Assembly (NCBI GenBank): GCA_046154125.1
Contig: JBJXEJ010000174.1
Location: forward strand, 60,860-124,859
Origin: PBB1 sp046154125
GTDB taxonomy: Bacteria > Pseudomonadota > Gammaproteobacteria > Burkholderiales > Burkholderiaceae_C
Length of the DNA: 64,000 nt
Reading direction: 5' to 3'
Under the pieces are notes generated by a model. The model saw only the letters and a program-made list of their open reading frames with translations. It made no database searches and was not told the origin of the DNA. The translations under genes and the position numbers were made by a program. Shown in pieces: positions 15,979-25,580 of the stretch; the first letter of the stretch is position 1, and each line of letters starts with the position of its first letter.

Positions 15979-17414
15979 CGGGCCGACTCCGCCGTGGTGC
16001 CGTCGATTGCATCCACACGGCGCTGCATTTCCAGCACCAGCCCCGGCACGTTGCCGATCGAGCCGGCACCCATCGAGACGACGACATCGCCGCCCCGCGC
16101 GTGATCCAGGATCGCCTGCGGCATCGCCGCGATGTCATCGATGAACACCGGATCGACCTTGCCGGCCACCCGCAGCGCGCGGGCCAGCGCACGGCCGTCG
16201 GCGGCGACGATCGGAGGCTCGCCGGCGGCGTACACCTCGGCCAGCAGCACCGCATCGGCGCTGCCGATGACCTTGATGAAGTCCTCGAAACAGTCGCGGG
16301 TGCGGGTGTACCGGTGAGGCTGGAACGCCAGCACCAGGCGCCGCCCGGGGAAGGCGCCACGCGCCGCTGCCAGCGTGGCGGCCATCTCGACCGGGTGGTG
16401 GCCGTAGTCGTCGATCAGCGTGAAGGTGCCGGCTTCGCTCGCCGGCACCTCGCCGTAGCGCTGGAAGCGCCGGTCGACGCCGCGAAAATCGGCCAGGCCC
16501 TGCACCATCGCCGCATCGGGCAGCTCCAGCTCGGTGGCCACTGCGATCGCGGCCAGCGCGTTCAGCACGTTGTGGTCGCCCGGCAGGTTCAGCGTGACGT
16601 CGAGATCGGGCATCGACACACCGTTGCGCCGCTGCACCGTGAAGTGCATGCGCCCGGCGCGGGCCTGCACGTCGACCGCGCGAACCATCGCATCGGCGCC
16701 GAATCCGTAGGTGACCACCGGACGCGACAGCATCGGCATGATCGATCGCACGCCGGGGTCGTCGCTGCAGACGATGGCCGCGCCGTAGAACGGCATGCGG
16801 TGCACAAACTCGACAAAGGCCTGCTTCAGCCGCGCGAAGTCGTGGCCGTAGGTGTCCATGTGATCGGCGTCGATGTTGGTCACCACCGCCATCACCGGCA
16901 GCAGGTTCAGGAACGACGCATCGGATTCATCGGCCTCGACGACGATGTGGTCGCCCGAGCCGAGCCGCGAGTTCGCGCCGGCCGCGTTGAGCCGACCGCC
17001 GATCACGAAGGTCGGGTCGAGTCCGGCCTCGGCCAGCACGCTGGTGACCAGGCTGGTGGTGGTCGTCTTGCCATGCGTGCCGGCGATTGCGATGCCCTTC
17101 TTCAGACGCATCAGCTCCGCCAGCATCACCGCACGCGGCACCACCGGCACGCGCTTCGCGCGCGCAGCGGTGACCTCCGGGTTGTCGGCCTTCACCGCCG
17201 TCGACGTGACCACCGCCTCGGCACCGTCGATGTTCGCAGCGTCGTGGCCCACCGACACGCGGATGCCCAGCGATGCAAGCCGGCGCGAGGTCGCGCTGTC
17301 GCTCTGGTCCGAACCTGACACCCCGTAGCCGAGGTTGTGCAGGATCTCGGCGATGCCACTCATGCCGGCACCGCCGATCCCGACGAAGTGGATGTGCTTG
17401 ACGGCGTGTTTCAT
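15975..17414 (-). CDS. murC: UDP-N-acetylmuramate--L-alanine ligase
   Basis: MurC adds L-Ala to UDP-MurNAc, the first peptide step of murein. The 479-residue protein starts MKHAVKHIHFVGIGGAGMSG and contains the ATP loop AGTHGKTTTTSLV, VVEADESDASFL and the C-terminal TLIDDYGHHPVEM. The ATG at 17414 overlaps the murG stop by 4 bases. The frame remains open to 17723 by chance inside murG and was not used. Confidence 0.98.
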   Translation of the reverse strand: MKHAVKHIHFVGIGGAGMSGIAEILHNLGYGVSGSDQSDSATSRRLASLGIRVSVGHDAANIDGAEAVVTSTAVKADNPEVTAARAKRVPVVPRAVMLAELMRLKKGIAIAGTHGKTTTTSLVTSVLAEAGLDPTFVIGGRLNAAGANSRLGSGDHIVVEADESDASFLNLLPVMAVVTNIDADHMDTYGHDFARLKQAFVEFVHRMPFYGAAIVCSDDPGVRSIMPMLSRPVVTYGFGADAMVRAVDVQARAGRMHFTVQRRNGVSMPDLDVTLNLPGDHNVLNALAAIAVATELELPDAAMVQGLADFRGVDRRFQRYGEVPASEAGTFTLIDDYGHHPVEMAATLAAARGAFPGRRLVLAFQPHRYTRTRDCFEDFIKVIGSADAVLLAEVYAAGEPPIVAADGRALARALRVAGKVDPVFIDDIAAMPQAILDHARGGDVVVSMGAGSIGNVPGLVLEMQRRVDAIDGTTAESAR

Positions 17415-18493
17415 GCGGCAACCAATCCTTCCAGCTCGTCGGCCACGCGCGCGGCGGCTTTCGGCCGGGCCAAGGCACGCGCCTTCGTGGCCATCGCCAG
17501 CAGCGAATCGCGGGTCAGGCCGGCCAGCACCTCGGCCAGGCGACTCGGCGTCAGTTCGCTCTGTGGCAACTGCACGGCCGCGCCATGCGACGCCATCCAC
17601 TGCGCGTTGTCGCGCTGGTGCGAGGTGGTGCTGACCACCAGCGGCACCAGCACGCTGGCGACACCGGCCGCGCACAGTTCGCTGACGGTGATCGCACCGG
17701 CGCGGCACACGATCACGTCGCAATCGGCCAATTGCCGTGCCATGTCGTCGATGAACGGCAGAACCTCGGCCTGCACAGTGGCCTGCGTGTAATCAGCCTC
17801 CACCGAGGCCGCGTGCGCGTTGCCGGTCTGGTGCGTGACCTGCGGACGCTGCGCAGGCGGGATCAATGCCAGCGCCTGCGGCAGGCAGCGGTTGAGCACC
17901 GATGCGCCGAGGCTGCCGCCGACCACCAGCAGGCGCAGCGGACCGCTGCGGCCGGCGTAGCGCAGCGGCGGTGCGGGCAGCGCCTCGATCTCGGCGCGTA
18001 CCGGGTTGCCGGTGACGACGCCGTGGCGAGCGGCTCGCGCAGCCGGCCCATCGAAGCCGAAGGCGATGCGGTCGGCCACCGGCAGCAGCGCGCGATTGCT
18101 CATCAGCATGGCGGCATCGGCGTTGACCAGCATCAGCGGCCTGCCTAGCAGCGAGGCCATCAGGCCGGCCGGGAAACAGAGGTAGCCACCCATGCCGAGC
18201 ACGACCCGCGCGCGCCGCTTGCGAATGATTCGCAGGCAGGCCCAGAAGGCTGCCAGCAGACGAAGGCCGCCGGTCATCGTGTGGATCAGGCCCTTGCCTC
18301 GCAAGCCGTTGAAGGCCACGGTGTCGAGCGGAATGCCGGTAGGCGGGACCAGTGTGCTTTCCATCCCTGTGCGCGTGCCCAGCCAGCTCACCGTCCAGCC
18401 GCGCCGCTGCATTTCCTTCGCCACGGCAAGACCGGGGATGACGTGACCGCCTGTGCCGGCTGCGACGACGATCAAGTGCTTGCTTGAGGTCAT
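17411..18493 (-). CDS. murG: UDP-GlcNAc transferase MurG
   Basis: MurG transfers GlcNAc to lipid I, making lipid II at the inner face of the cytoplasmic membrane. The 360-residue GT-B enzyme has VVAAGTGGHVIPGLAVA at the N-terminus, VVGGSLGASVLN near the domain junction and CRAGAITVSELCAAGV in the C-terminal UDP-GlcNAc site. The start MTSSKHLIVV at 18493 is preferred over the 31-residue upstream extension. It follows ftsW after 106 bases, one of the few real gaps in the cluster. Confidence 0.98.
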   Translation of the reverse strand: MTSSKHLIVVAAGTGGHVIPGLAVAKEMQRRGWTVSWLGTRTGMESTLVPPTGIPLDTVAFNGLRGKGLIHTMTGGLRLLAAFWACLRIIRKRRARVVLGMGGYLCFPAGLMASLLGRPLMLVNADAAMLMSNRALLPVADRIAFGFDGPAARAARHGVVTGNPVRAEIEALPAPPLRYAGRSGPLRLLVVGGSLGASVLNRCLPQALALIPPAQRPQVTHQTGNAHAASVEADYTQATVQAEVLPFIDDMARQLADCDVIVCRAGAITVSELCAAGVASVLVPLVVSTTSHQRDNAQWMASHGAAVQLPQSELTPSRLAEVLAGLTRDSLLAMATKARALARPKAAARVADELEGLVAA

Positions 18494-18599
18494 GCTTGAC
18501 CTCTCGGCATTGGTTGGCCTGCCATGCAGCGCGCAAGGTTTCGCCCCGACAGGCAGGCTCCACCGCACCGGCACGCTGCAACGCAAGGCAAAGACATGC

Positions 18600-19868
18600 T
18601 CATGTCCGCCCCCCCCGCATCAACTGCCGATTCTCGATGTCGACCCGAGCCACGATGGCCAGCGCGATCATGTTCATCACGATGGCCGACCCGCCGTAGC
18701 TCATCAACGGCAAGGTCAACCCCTTGGTCGGCAGGACGCCCAGGTTGACGCCCATGTTGATGAACGCCTGTCCGCCCATCCAGATGCCGATGCCTTGCGC
18801 ATAAAGCCCCGCATAGACGCGGTCCAGCGCGATCGCCTGCCGCCCGATGTGGAACACGCGCCTCGACAACCAGAAGAAGGCGACGATAACGCAGGCCACG
18901 CCGACGAAACCCAGTTCCTCGCCGATCACCGCGAGCAGGAAATCGGTGTGCGCCTCGGGCAGGTAATGAAGCTTCTCGACGCTGGCGCCGAGGCCCTGGC
19001 CGAAGAACTCGCCGCGGCCGAAGGCGATCAGCGAGTGCGACAGCTGGTAGGCCTTGCCCAGCGTGTACTTCTCGTCCCACGGATTCAGATACGCGAAGAT
19101 GCGCTCGCGGCGCCAATCGCTCAGCGTGATCATCAGCACGAAGGCACCGATCAGCACCCCGGTGATCAGCAGGAACATGCGACCGTTGACGCCGCCCAGG
19201 AACAGGATGCCCATCGCGATCATCGCGATCACGAGGAACGCGCCCATGTCCGGCTCGGCCAGCAACAGCAGGCCGACCACCGCCACCGCGAAGGCCATCG
19301 GCAGCACGGCCTGCCAGAAGTTCTCGCGGGCGTCCATCTTGCGCACCATGTAGCCGGCGGCGTACATCGCCATCGCCACCTTGGCGAGTTCGGACGGCTG
19401 GAAGTTCAGGACACCGAGCGGAATCCAGCGACGTGCGCCGTTGACACCCTTGCCGACGAACGGGACCAGCACCAGCAGCAGCAGCACCAGCGCACCGACG
19501 AAGATCCACGGCGCCGCTCGCTCCCAGAAGCTCACCGGAACCTGCACCGTCACCAGCGCGGCCAGCACGGCGATGAGCAGCGACACCAGGTGGCGTGTCA
19601 GGAAATGCGTCGGCGAGTACAGCGTGAATTTCGGGTTGTCAGGCATCGCGATCGATGCGCTGTAGACCATCACCAGACCGAGCGCCAGCAGCGCCAGCAC
19701 GACACACAGCAGAGCCTGGTCGAAGGCGAGCAGGCGTGCCGGCGCACCGGAAGACACATTGATCCAGTCGCGCACGGGAATGGCCGCGCCCTCATCGGGT
19801 CCGGTCCGCCACAGCCCGGCCGCGCGAGCCTTCAGCGCGTCGAACCGCGATGCGCGCAGGGTCGTCAT
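18600..19868 (-). CDS. ftsW: Lipid II polymerase FtsW (SEDS family)
   Basis: FtsW is the SEDS glycosyltransferase that polymerises septal murein together with FtsI. The 422-residue protein has about ten membrane segments, beginning near residue 50. Family stretches include FQPSELAKVAMAMYAAGY, LLLLAEPDMGAFLVI, SHSLIAFGRGEFFGQGLG and NMGVNLGVLPTKGLTLPLMSYGGS (this last spans the conserved SEDS C-terminal motif). It has a rather long hydrophilic N-terminal tail (about 45 residues). It overlaps murD by 4 bases. Confidence 0.98.
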   Translation of the reverse strand: MTTLRASRFDALKARAAGLWRTGPDEGAAIPVRDWINVSSGAPARLLAFDQALLCVVLALLALGLVMVYSASIAMPDNPKFTLYSPTHFLTRHLVSLLIAVLAALVTVQVPVSFWERAAPWIFVGALVLLLLVLVPFVGKGVNGARRWIPLGVLNFQPSELAKVAMAMYAAGYMVRKMDARENFWQAVLPMAFAVAVVGLLLLAEPDMGAFLVIAMIAMGILFLGGVNGRMFLLITGVLIGAFVLMITLSDWRRERIFAYLNPWDEKYTLGKAYQLSHSLIAFGRGEFFGQGLGASVEKLHYLPEAHTDFLLAVIGEELGFVGVACVIVAFFWLSRRVFHIGRQAIALDRVYAGLYAQGIGIWMGGQAFINMGVNLGVLPTKGLTLPLMSYGGSAIVMNMIALAIVARVDIENRQLMRGGRT

Positions 19869-21430
19869 GCGGCCACTCCCGCATCGGCGGCGATCGCGTG
19901 CACTTCGGCAACGAACACCTCGGCGCGATGCGCGTAGTTTCGGAACATGTCCAGGCTGGCACAGGCCGGACTGAGCAGCACGGCGTCACCGGGTTGCGCC
20001 TGAGCATGCGCCCAGCGCGTCGCCGCCTCCAGCGTGGCGTGGCGCTGCAGCGGCAGCCCCTCGATGCCGGCAAGCGCCGCTTCGATGATCGCGGCATCGC
20101 GCCCGAGCGTCGCCACGGCGCGTGCGTGTCGCCGAACGGGTTCGACCAGGGGCGTGAAGTCCTGTCCCTTGCCGTCACCGCCCAGGATCACGACCAGGCG
20201 CGATGGCGCCCGATCGGCGCCCAGACCCTCGAGCGCAGCGACGGTCGCGCCGACGTTGGTTCCCTTGCTGTCGTCGTAGGCGTCGATACCGTCGATGGTG
20301 GCGACATGCGCGACGCGGTGCGGCTCGCCGGCGTACTCGCGCAGGCCGTGGAGCATCGGCGCCAGCGGGCAATCGATCGCGGCGGCCAGCGCGAGCGCAG
20401 CCAGCGCATTGGCGGCGTTGTGACGGCCGCGCACGCGCAGCGCGTCGGCCGGCATCAGGCGCTGGATGTGGATCTCTTCGGGTTCGACCTCGGCCCCGCC
20501 ACGCACACGCTTGCGCGGAAAGCCGTCGTCGGATTCGAGTGCGCGCACCAACCAGGCCATGCCGTTCTCGGTGACCAGGCCGAAGTCGCCCGGTGCCTTC
20601 GGGGCATCGAGCCCGAACCGCACGATGCGACGCTCGACCGGCTTCTTCACACGCGCCTTCGATGGGGTCTGATCCGGTGACAGCACTGGCTGCAAACCGC
20701 GAGCCAATGCCTCGACCTTCGGATCGTCGCGGTTGACCACCATCACGGCCTCGCGACCCCAGACCCGGGACTTGGCCGCGGCGTAGTTCGCCATCGAACC
20801 GTGCCAGTCGAGATGATCCTCGGTGAGGTTGAGCACCGCGCCGGCATCGGGTTCGAAACCTTTCGCTTCGTCGAGCTGGAAGCTGCTGAGCTCGAGCACC
20901 CAGACCTGCGGCAGGCTGTCGACATCGATCGCGTCAGCCAGCGTCTGCAGCATGGTCGGCCCGATGTTGCCGGCCACGGCGACCTGTCTGCCGGCGCGTT
21001 CGATCAGCAGCGCGGTCATCGAGGTGGTCGTGGTCTTGCCATTGGTGCCGGTGATCGCGAGCACCTGAGGTGCGTAGCCCCGGCTGGCCTTCAGGTCAGC
21101 CAGTGCACGCGCGAACAGGTCGAGTTCTCCCTGCACCAGGCGACCGCTCTCGGCGAACTGCGCAAGCGGTGCGGCGATGCGCACATCGGTCGGCGACAGT
21201 CCCGGGCTCTTCAGCACCAGTCGCACGCCGTCGAATGCGGCCTCAGTCAGCTCGCCAGCCAGCAGCGTGACGTGCGGCACCTGCGTGGCCAGCGCCGCCG
21301 CATTCGGCGGCTCGGCACGCGAATCCCACACGCGCACCGACGCGCCGCAGCGCGCGCACCAGCGCGCCATCGCGAGGCCCGAATCCCCGAGCCCGAGCAC
21401 CAGCACCGCGAGGCCTTGGAGGTGGTTCAT
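19865..21430 (-). CDS. murD: UDP-MurNAc-L-alanine--D-glutamate ligase
   Basis: MurD adds D-Glu to UDP-MurNAc-L-Ala. The 521-residue protein starts MNHLQGLAVLVLGLGDSGLA, has the ATP loop AITGTNGKTTTTSM and the downstream VLNLTEDHLDWHGSM. It is longer than the usual 440-450 residues. The extra length appears as an insert after residue 260 (TPSKARVKKPVERR and the acidic/basic stretch near KRVRGGAEVEPEE), which is a known trait in some Burkholderiales. It lies 13 bases after mraY and overlaps ftsW by 4. Confidence 0.97.
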   Translation of the reverse strand: MNHLQGLAVLVLGLGDSGLAMARWCARCGASVRVWDSRAEPPNAAALATQVPHVTLLAGELTEAAFDGVRLVLKSPGLSPTDVRIAAPLAQFAESGRLVQGELDLFARALADLKASRGYAPQVLAITGTNGKTTTTSMTALLIERAGRQVAVAGNIGPTMLQTLADAIDVDSLPQVWVLELSSFQLDEAKGFEPDAGAVLNLTEDHLDWHGSMANYAAAKSRVWGREAVMVVNRDDPKVEALARGLQPVLSPDQTPSKARVKKPVERRIVRFGLDAPKAPGDFGLVTENGMAWLVRALESDDGFPRKRVRGGAEVEPEEIHIQRLMPADALRVRGRHNAANALAALALAAAIDCPLAPMLHGLREYAGEPHRVAHVATIDGIDAYDDSKGTNVGATVAALEGLGADRAPSRLVVILGGDGKGQDFTPLVEPVRRHARAVATLGRDAAIIEAALAGIEGLPLQRHATLEAATRWAHAQAQPGDAVLLSPACASLDMFRNYAHRAEVFVAEVHAIAADAGVAA

Positions 21431-21443
21431 GCGTGCGCCTCGC

Positions 21444-22622
21444 TCACCGCAGCTTCAGGCTGGCCAGCCCGACCAGGCACAACAGCATCGTGACGATCCA
21501 GAAACGCACGACGACCTGCGTTTCCTTCCAGCCCGATTTCTCGAAATGGTGATGCAGCGGAGCCATCTTCAGGATGCGCCGACCGGTGCCGTAACGCTTG
21601 CGCGTGAACTTGAACCAGCTCACCTGCATCATCACCGACAGCGCCTCGACGACGAACACGCCACCCATGATGCCGAGGACGATCTCCTGCCGCGTGATGA
21701 CGGCGATGGAGCCCAGTGCACCACCCAGCGACAGCGCGCCGACATCGCCCATGAACACCTGCGCCGGATGGGTGTTGAACCACAGGAAGGCGAGGCCCGA
21801 CCCCGCCATGGCCGCGCAAAAGACCAGCAACTCGCCCGTACCGGGGATGTGCGGGAACAGCAGGTACTTGCTGTAGTAGGCGTTGCCGGTCACGTAGGCG
21901 AAGACGCCCAGCGCCGAGCCCACCATCACCACGGGCATGATCGCCAGACCGTCCAGCCCATCGGTCAGGTTCACCGCGTTGCTGGCGCCGACGATCACGA
22001 ACCACGTCAGCACGATGAAGCCGTAGACGCCCAGCGGATAGCTGACCGTCTTGAAGAACGGCACGATCAGGTCGGCCGCCGGCGGCAGATCGTTCGAGAA
22101 GCCACTCTGCACCCAGCGCAGGAACAACTCGAGGACGCGCATGTTCGACGTCTCGCTGACGCTGAACGCGAGATAGAACGCGGCCAGCAGACCGATCAGC
22201 GACTGCCAGAAGAACTTGTCACGCGAGTTCATTCCCTCGGGGTTCTTGTCGACGACCTTGCGCCAGTCGTCGACCCATCCGATCGCACCGAAGCCCAGCG
22301 TCACCAGCAGGACGATCCACACGAAACGGTTCGACCAGTCGAACCAGAGCAACGTCGAGACGGTGATGCCGATGAGGATCAGCACACCGCCCATCGTCGG
22401 CGTGCCGGACTTGCTGAGGTGCTCCTGGATGCCGTACTCGCGGATCGGCTGACCGATCTTCAGCGCGGCGAGACGACGGATCACCCACGGGCCGAAGGCC
22501 AGACCGATCAGCAGCGCGGTCATCGCGGCCATCACGGCGCGGAAGGTGATGTACTGGAACACGCGGAGGAAGCCCAGCTCCGGGTACATCGTCTGCAACC
22601 ACTGCGCAAGGCTAAGCAGCAT
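21444..22622 (-). CDS. mraY: Phospho-N-acetylmuramoyl-pentapeptide transferase
   Basis: MraY moves phospho-MurNAc-pentapeptide to undecaprenyl phosphate, making lipid I. The 392-residue membrane protein has about ten segments and the family motifs SKSGTPTMGGVLIL, NAVNLTDGLDGLAI and the C-terminal KMAPLHHHFEKSGW. It overlaps murF by 11 bases. It is slightly longer than the 360-residue E. coli enzyme, with extra residues after SETSNMRVLE near position 140. Confidence 0.98.
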   Translation of the reverse strand: MLLSLAQWLQTMYPELGFLRVFQYITFRAVMAAMTALLIGLAFGPWVIRRLAALKIGQPIREYGIQEHLSKSGTPTMGGVLILIGITVSTLLWFDWSNRFVWIVLLVTLGFGAIGWVDDWRKVVDKNPEGMNSRDKFFWQSLIGLLAAFYLAFSVSETSNMRVLELFLRWVQSGFSNDLPPAADLIVPFFKTVSYPLGVYGFIVLTWFVIVGASNAVNLTDGLDGLAIMPVVMVGSALGVFAYVTGNAYYSKYLLFPHIPGTGELLVFCAAMAGSGLAFLWFNTHPAQVFMGDVGALSLGGALGSIAVITRQEIVLGIMGGVFVVEALSVMMQVSWFKFTRKRYGTGRRILKMAPLHHHFEKSGWKETQVVVRFWIVTMLLCLVGLASLKLR

Positions 22623-24030
22623 GCGGACCTCCGGTCACGGACGGGGCCGCCACCGTGCTCAACGCGGCGACCACCCGCTCCATCTTCATGAAGCGCGAAC
22701 CCTTGACCAGCATCGACACCGCAGGCGGAGCCTCTGGCAGGGCCGCGAGGAGATCGGCGACCACAGCGAAATGTCGCGCCGGTCCGTAGGCAGCGGCAGC
22801 GTGCGCGCACAGAGGCCCGGTCGTCCACAGCGCGTCGATGCCGGCGCTGCGAGCTTGCGCGCCGACCTCCCGGTGGAACGCCGGCCCCTGGTCGCCCACC
22901 TCGCCCATGTCCCCGAGGACCAGCCACCGCGGACCGGGCAGCGCAGCCAGGACATCGATCGCAGCCCGCACCGAGTCGGGGTTGGCGTTGTAGGTGTCGT
23001 CGATCAGCGTGACGCGCCGGCCGTCGCGTTCGAAGCTGCTCGCCTGCGAGCGGCCCTTGACGGCGGTGAACGACTCGAGCCCGCGCACCACGGCATCCAG
23101 CGGGCCACCGGCGGCCAGTGCGCAGGCGGTCGCCGCCAGCGCGTTCCTGACATTGTGGAGACCGGCGACGCGCAGCTTCAACGTGGTGCCACCAGCCGGT
23201 GTGCTCAAGGCGACTATCCAGTGGTTGTCGGCCCATGAGGCCGTGGCCGACACATCGGCCGGAACCCCGTGGACCGAGCCCGGGTACAGCGCGAAAGTCA
23301 ACGTGCGCCGCGTACCGGCCAGCGCGCGCCACAGCGGCGTGTGGTCCTCGTCGGCCGGAAACACCGCGACGCCATCGGCGCCAAGAGACGCGATGACGCT
23401 GCCGTTCTCGCGGGCCACCGCCTCGACGCTCGCCATGAACTCCTGGTGCTCGCGTTGCGCGTTGTTGACCAGCGCGATGGTGGGTGCCGTCATCGCAGCC
23501 AGTCGCGCGATCTCGCCCGGGTGGTTCATGCCGAGCTCGACGACACCCGCGCGATGAAACATGGTGTCGTCCTGCCGCAATCGCAGCAGCGTCAATGGCA
23601 CGCCGATGTCGTTGTTGAAATTGCCTTCGGTCGCGAACGCCCCCTTGCCTAGCCAGGCGCGCAGGATGGCGGCAATCATCTGCGTCACGGTGGTCTTGCC
23701 GTTGCTGCCGGTGACCGCGATCAATGGCAGGTCGAAACGGCGTCGCCAGGCGGCCGCCAAAGCACCCAGCGCTGCCCGGCTGTCACCGACCTGCAGACCG
23801 GGCAGGCCCGCTTCGGCAACACCTCGCTCGGCGAGCACGGCGGCGGCGCCTGCCGCCCGGGCCTGCGGGAGAAAATCATGCGCGTCGAAGCGCTCGCCAC
23901 GCAATGCGACGAAGAGGTCGCCGGCACGCAGGCTGCGCGTGTCGCTGTGCACCCGGTTCAGCAGCGTGGTGCCGTCACCGATCAACAGTGCCCCCGGCAG
24001 CAGGTGGCGGGCTTGCGCGAGCGTCATCAT
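22612..24030 (-). CDS. murF: UDP-MurNAc-tripeptide--D-Ala-D-Ala ligase
   Basis: MurF adds the D-Ala-D-Ala dipeptide made by DdlB, completing the cytoplasmic murein precursor. The 472-residue protein has the Mur-ligase ATP loop AVTGSNGKTTVTQM, ELGMNHPGEIARL and LIDDTYNANPDSVRAAI. It starts with two ATG codons that overlap the murE stop by 4 bases. The end overlaps mraY by 11 bases. Confidence 0.98.
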   Translation of the reverse strand: MMTLAQARHLLPGALLIGDGTTLLNRVHSDTRSLRAGDLFVALRGERFDAHDFLPQARAAGAAAVLAERGVAEAGLPGLQVGDSRAALGALAAAWRRRFDLPLIAVTGSNGKTTVTQMIAAILRAWLGKGAFATEGNFNNDIGVPLTLLRLRQDDTMFHRAGVVELGMNHPGEIARLAAMTAPTIALVNNAQREHQEFMASVEAVARENGSVIASLGADGVAVFPADEDHTPLWRALAGTRRTLTFALYPGSVHGVPADVSATASWADNHWIVALSTPAGGTTLKLRVAGLHNVRNALAATACALAAGGPLDAVVRGLESFTAVKGRSQASSFERDGRRVTLIDDTYNANPDSVRAAIDVLAALPGPRWLVLGDMGEVGDQGPAFHREVGAQARSAGIDALWTTGPLCAHAAAAYGPARHFAVVADLLAALPEAPPAVSMLVKGSRFMKMERVVAALSTVAAPSVTGGPHAA

Positions 24031-25580
24031 GGCGGCAGCTCCGCACTGCGGGCCCGCGCCTCCAGCGCAGCAGATGCCGCGCTCACGTCGTCGAAGGGGA
24101 GCCGGACACCGGCAATCTCCTGATAGCCCTCATGGCCCTTGCCCGCGATCAGCACCACATCGTTCGGACCGGCCGACCTGACCGCGTGGGCGATCGCGGA
24201 ATCACGATCCTCGATGACCAGCGGCCGCGGCTGCTCGGCCATCCCCGCGACGATGGCCGCGATGATCGCGCTTGGCGTCTCGTGTCGCGGGTTGTCGCTG
24301 GTCACGACCACCCGATGCGACTCACGCTGGGCGATCGCGCCCATCAGCGGGCGCTTGACCGCGTCGCGGTCGCCACCACAGCCGAACACGCACCACAGCG
24401 AGCCGCCACGCGCCGAAGCCATTGGCTGCAACGCGCGCAAGGACTTGTCGAGCGCATCTGGCGTGTGGGCGTAATCAACCAGCACGTCGGGCAGTTCGCT
24501 GGCAGCGGACGACGTCGGCGCGCAAATCCGTTGCATGCGGCCGGGCACCGGTGTCAGCGCGACGCAGGTCTGCGCCGCATCACGCAGCGGAACGCCCAGC
24601 GCTCGCAGCGCAGCCACCACCGCCAGCAGGTTAGACACGTTGTAGTCGCCGATCAGCGCGGTGCGCAGCGGCACCGCCGGCTCGCCCGACTCGACGAGAT
24701 CGAACGCCAGACCGCCATCGATGTAATGAACGTCATGAGCCGACAAGCGGGCAGCACTGGTGGCTGTCGCGTGCTCCGCCACGGCGTAGGTCCAGAGATC
24801 GAGCGGACTGCCGGCAAGGGCAGGCTGCAACGCAGCGCCCTGGGGGTCGTCGAGGTTCACCACGGCGGCTCGCAAGCCGGGCCAGCGGAACAGGTCGGCC
24901 TTGGACTGCCAGTAGGCTTCCATCGAGCCGTGGTAGTCGAGGTGGTCCTGCGTGAAGTTGGTGAGCACCGCGACATCGATGTGCGTACCCGCCAGCCGCT
25001 GTTCGGCCAGACCGATCGAGGAGGCCTCGATCGCGCAGGCGTTGAAGCCGTCGTCGGCGAAGCGCTTGAAAGCGCGCTGCAAGGCCACCGGATCGGGGGT
25101 CGTGAGACCGGTCGGCTGCAAGGCCGACACCTCATCGCGGCCCGCCGGCACCGCGCCGATGCCCAGCGTGCCGATCACGCCACAGCGACGACCCAGCATC
25201 GACAAGGCCTGTGCCATCCACCACGCAGTCGACGTCTTGCCGTTGGTTCCGGTGACGGCGATCACCGAAAGGCGGCGCGTGGGTGCGCCGTAGAACGCGC
25301 TAGCCAGCAAACCGGTGACGGCCTTCAGGTTGTCCATGGCAGCGATTCGTGCGTCGTCGAAGCCGTGCGCCTCGGCACCTTCAGCCTCGACCAGGCAGGC
25401 CGGAGCACCCGCCGCGAGCGCCGGGTAGACATGCCGCCGACCGTCCTGCGCCTGACCCGGCCAGGCGATGAAAGCATCACCGGGTGCGAGATGCCGGCTG
25501 TCGGTCGCCAGACCACGCACACCGTGCTGCACCAGCCAGGACAGGGCCGCAGGCACCGAGCCGAGCGTCTGCAGCGCCAT
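24027..25580 (-). CDS. murE: UDP-MurNAc-L-Ala-D-Glu--meso-DAP ligase
   Basis: MurE adds the third residue of the stem peptide. The 517-residue protein has the ATP loop AVTGTNGKTSTAWWM and NFTQDHLDYHGSMEAYW. The DNPRHETP motif selects meso-diaminopimelate, so this organism makes DAP-type murein, in line with the separate mpl gene. I used the ATG at 25580, whose A is shared with the ftsI stop (TGATG). The much longer open frame to 26231 lies inside ftsI and is not real. Confidence 0.98.
   Translation of the reverse strand: MALQTLGSVPAALSWLVQHGVRGLATDSRHLAPGDAFIAWPGQAQDGRRHVYPALAAGAPACLVEAEGAEAHGFDDARIAAMDNLKAVTGLLASAFYGAPTRRLSVIAVTGTNGKTSTAWWMAQALSMLGRRCGVIGTLGIGAVPAGRDEVSALQPTGLTTPDPVALQRAFKRFADDGFNACAIEASSIGLAEQRLAGTHIDVAVLTNFTQDHLDYHGSMEAYWQSKADLFRWPGLRAAVVNLDDPQGAALQPALAGSPLDLWTYAVAEHATATSAARLSAHDVHYIDGGLAFDLVESGEPAVPLRTALIGDYNVSNLLAVVAALRALGVPLRDAAQTCVALTPVPGRMQRICAPTSSAASELPDVLVDYAHTPDALDKSLRALQPMASARGGSLWCVFGCGGDRDAVKRPLMGAIAQRESHRVVVTSDNPRHETPSAIIAAIVAGMAEQPRPLVIEDRDSAIAHAVRSAGPNDVVLIAGKGHEGYQEIAGVRLPFDDVSAASAALEARARSAELPP

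Noticed and set aside
15768..17318. Long plus-strand frame opposite murC (516 codons)
   Set aside because: Antisense to a certain gene, low-complexity His/Arg/Asp-rich product, typical mirror frame of GC-rich coding DNA.
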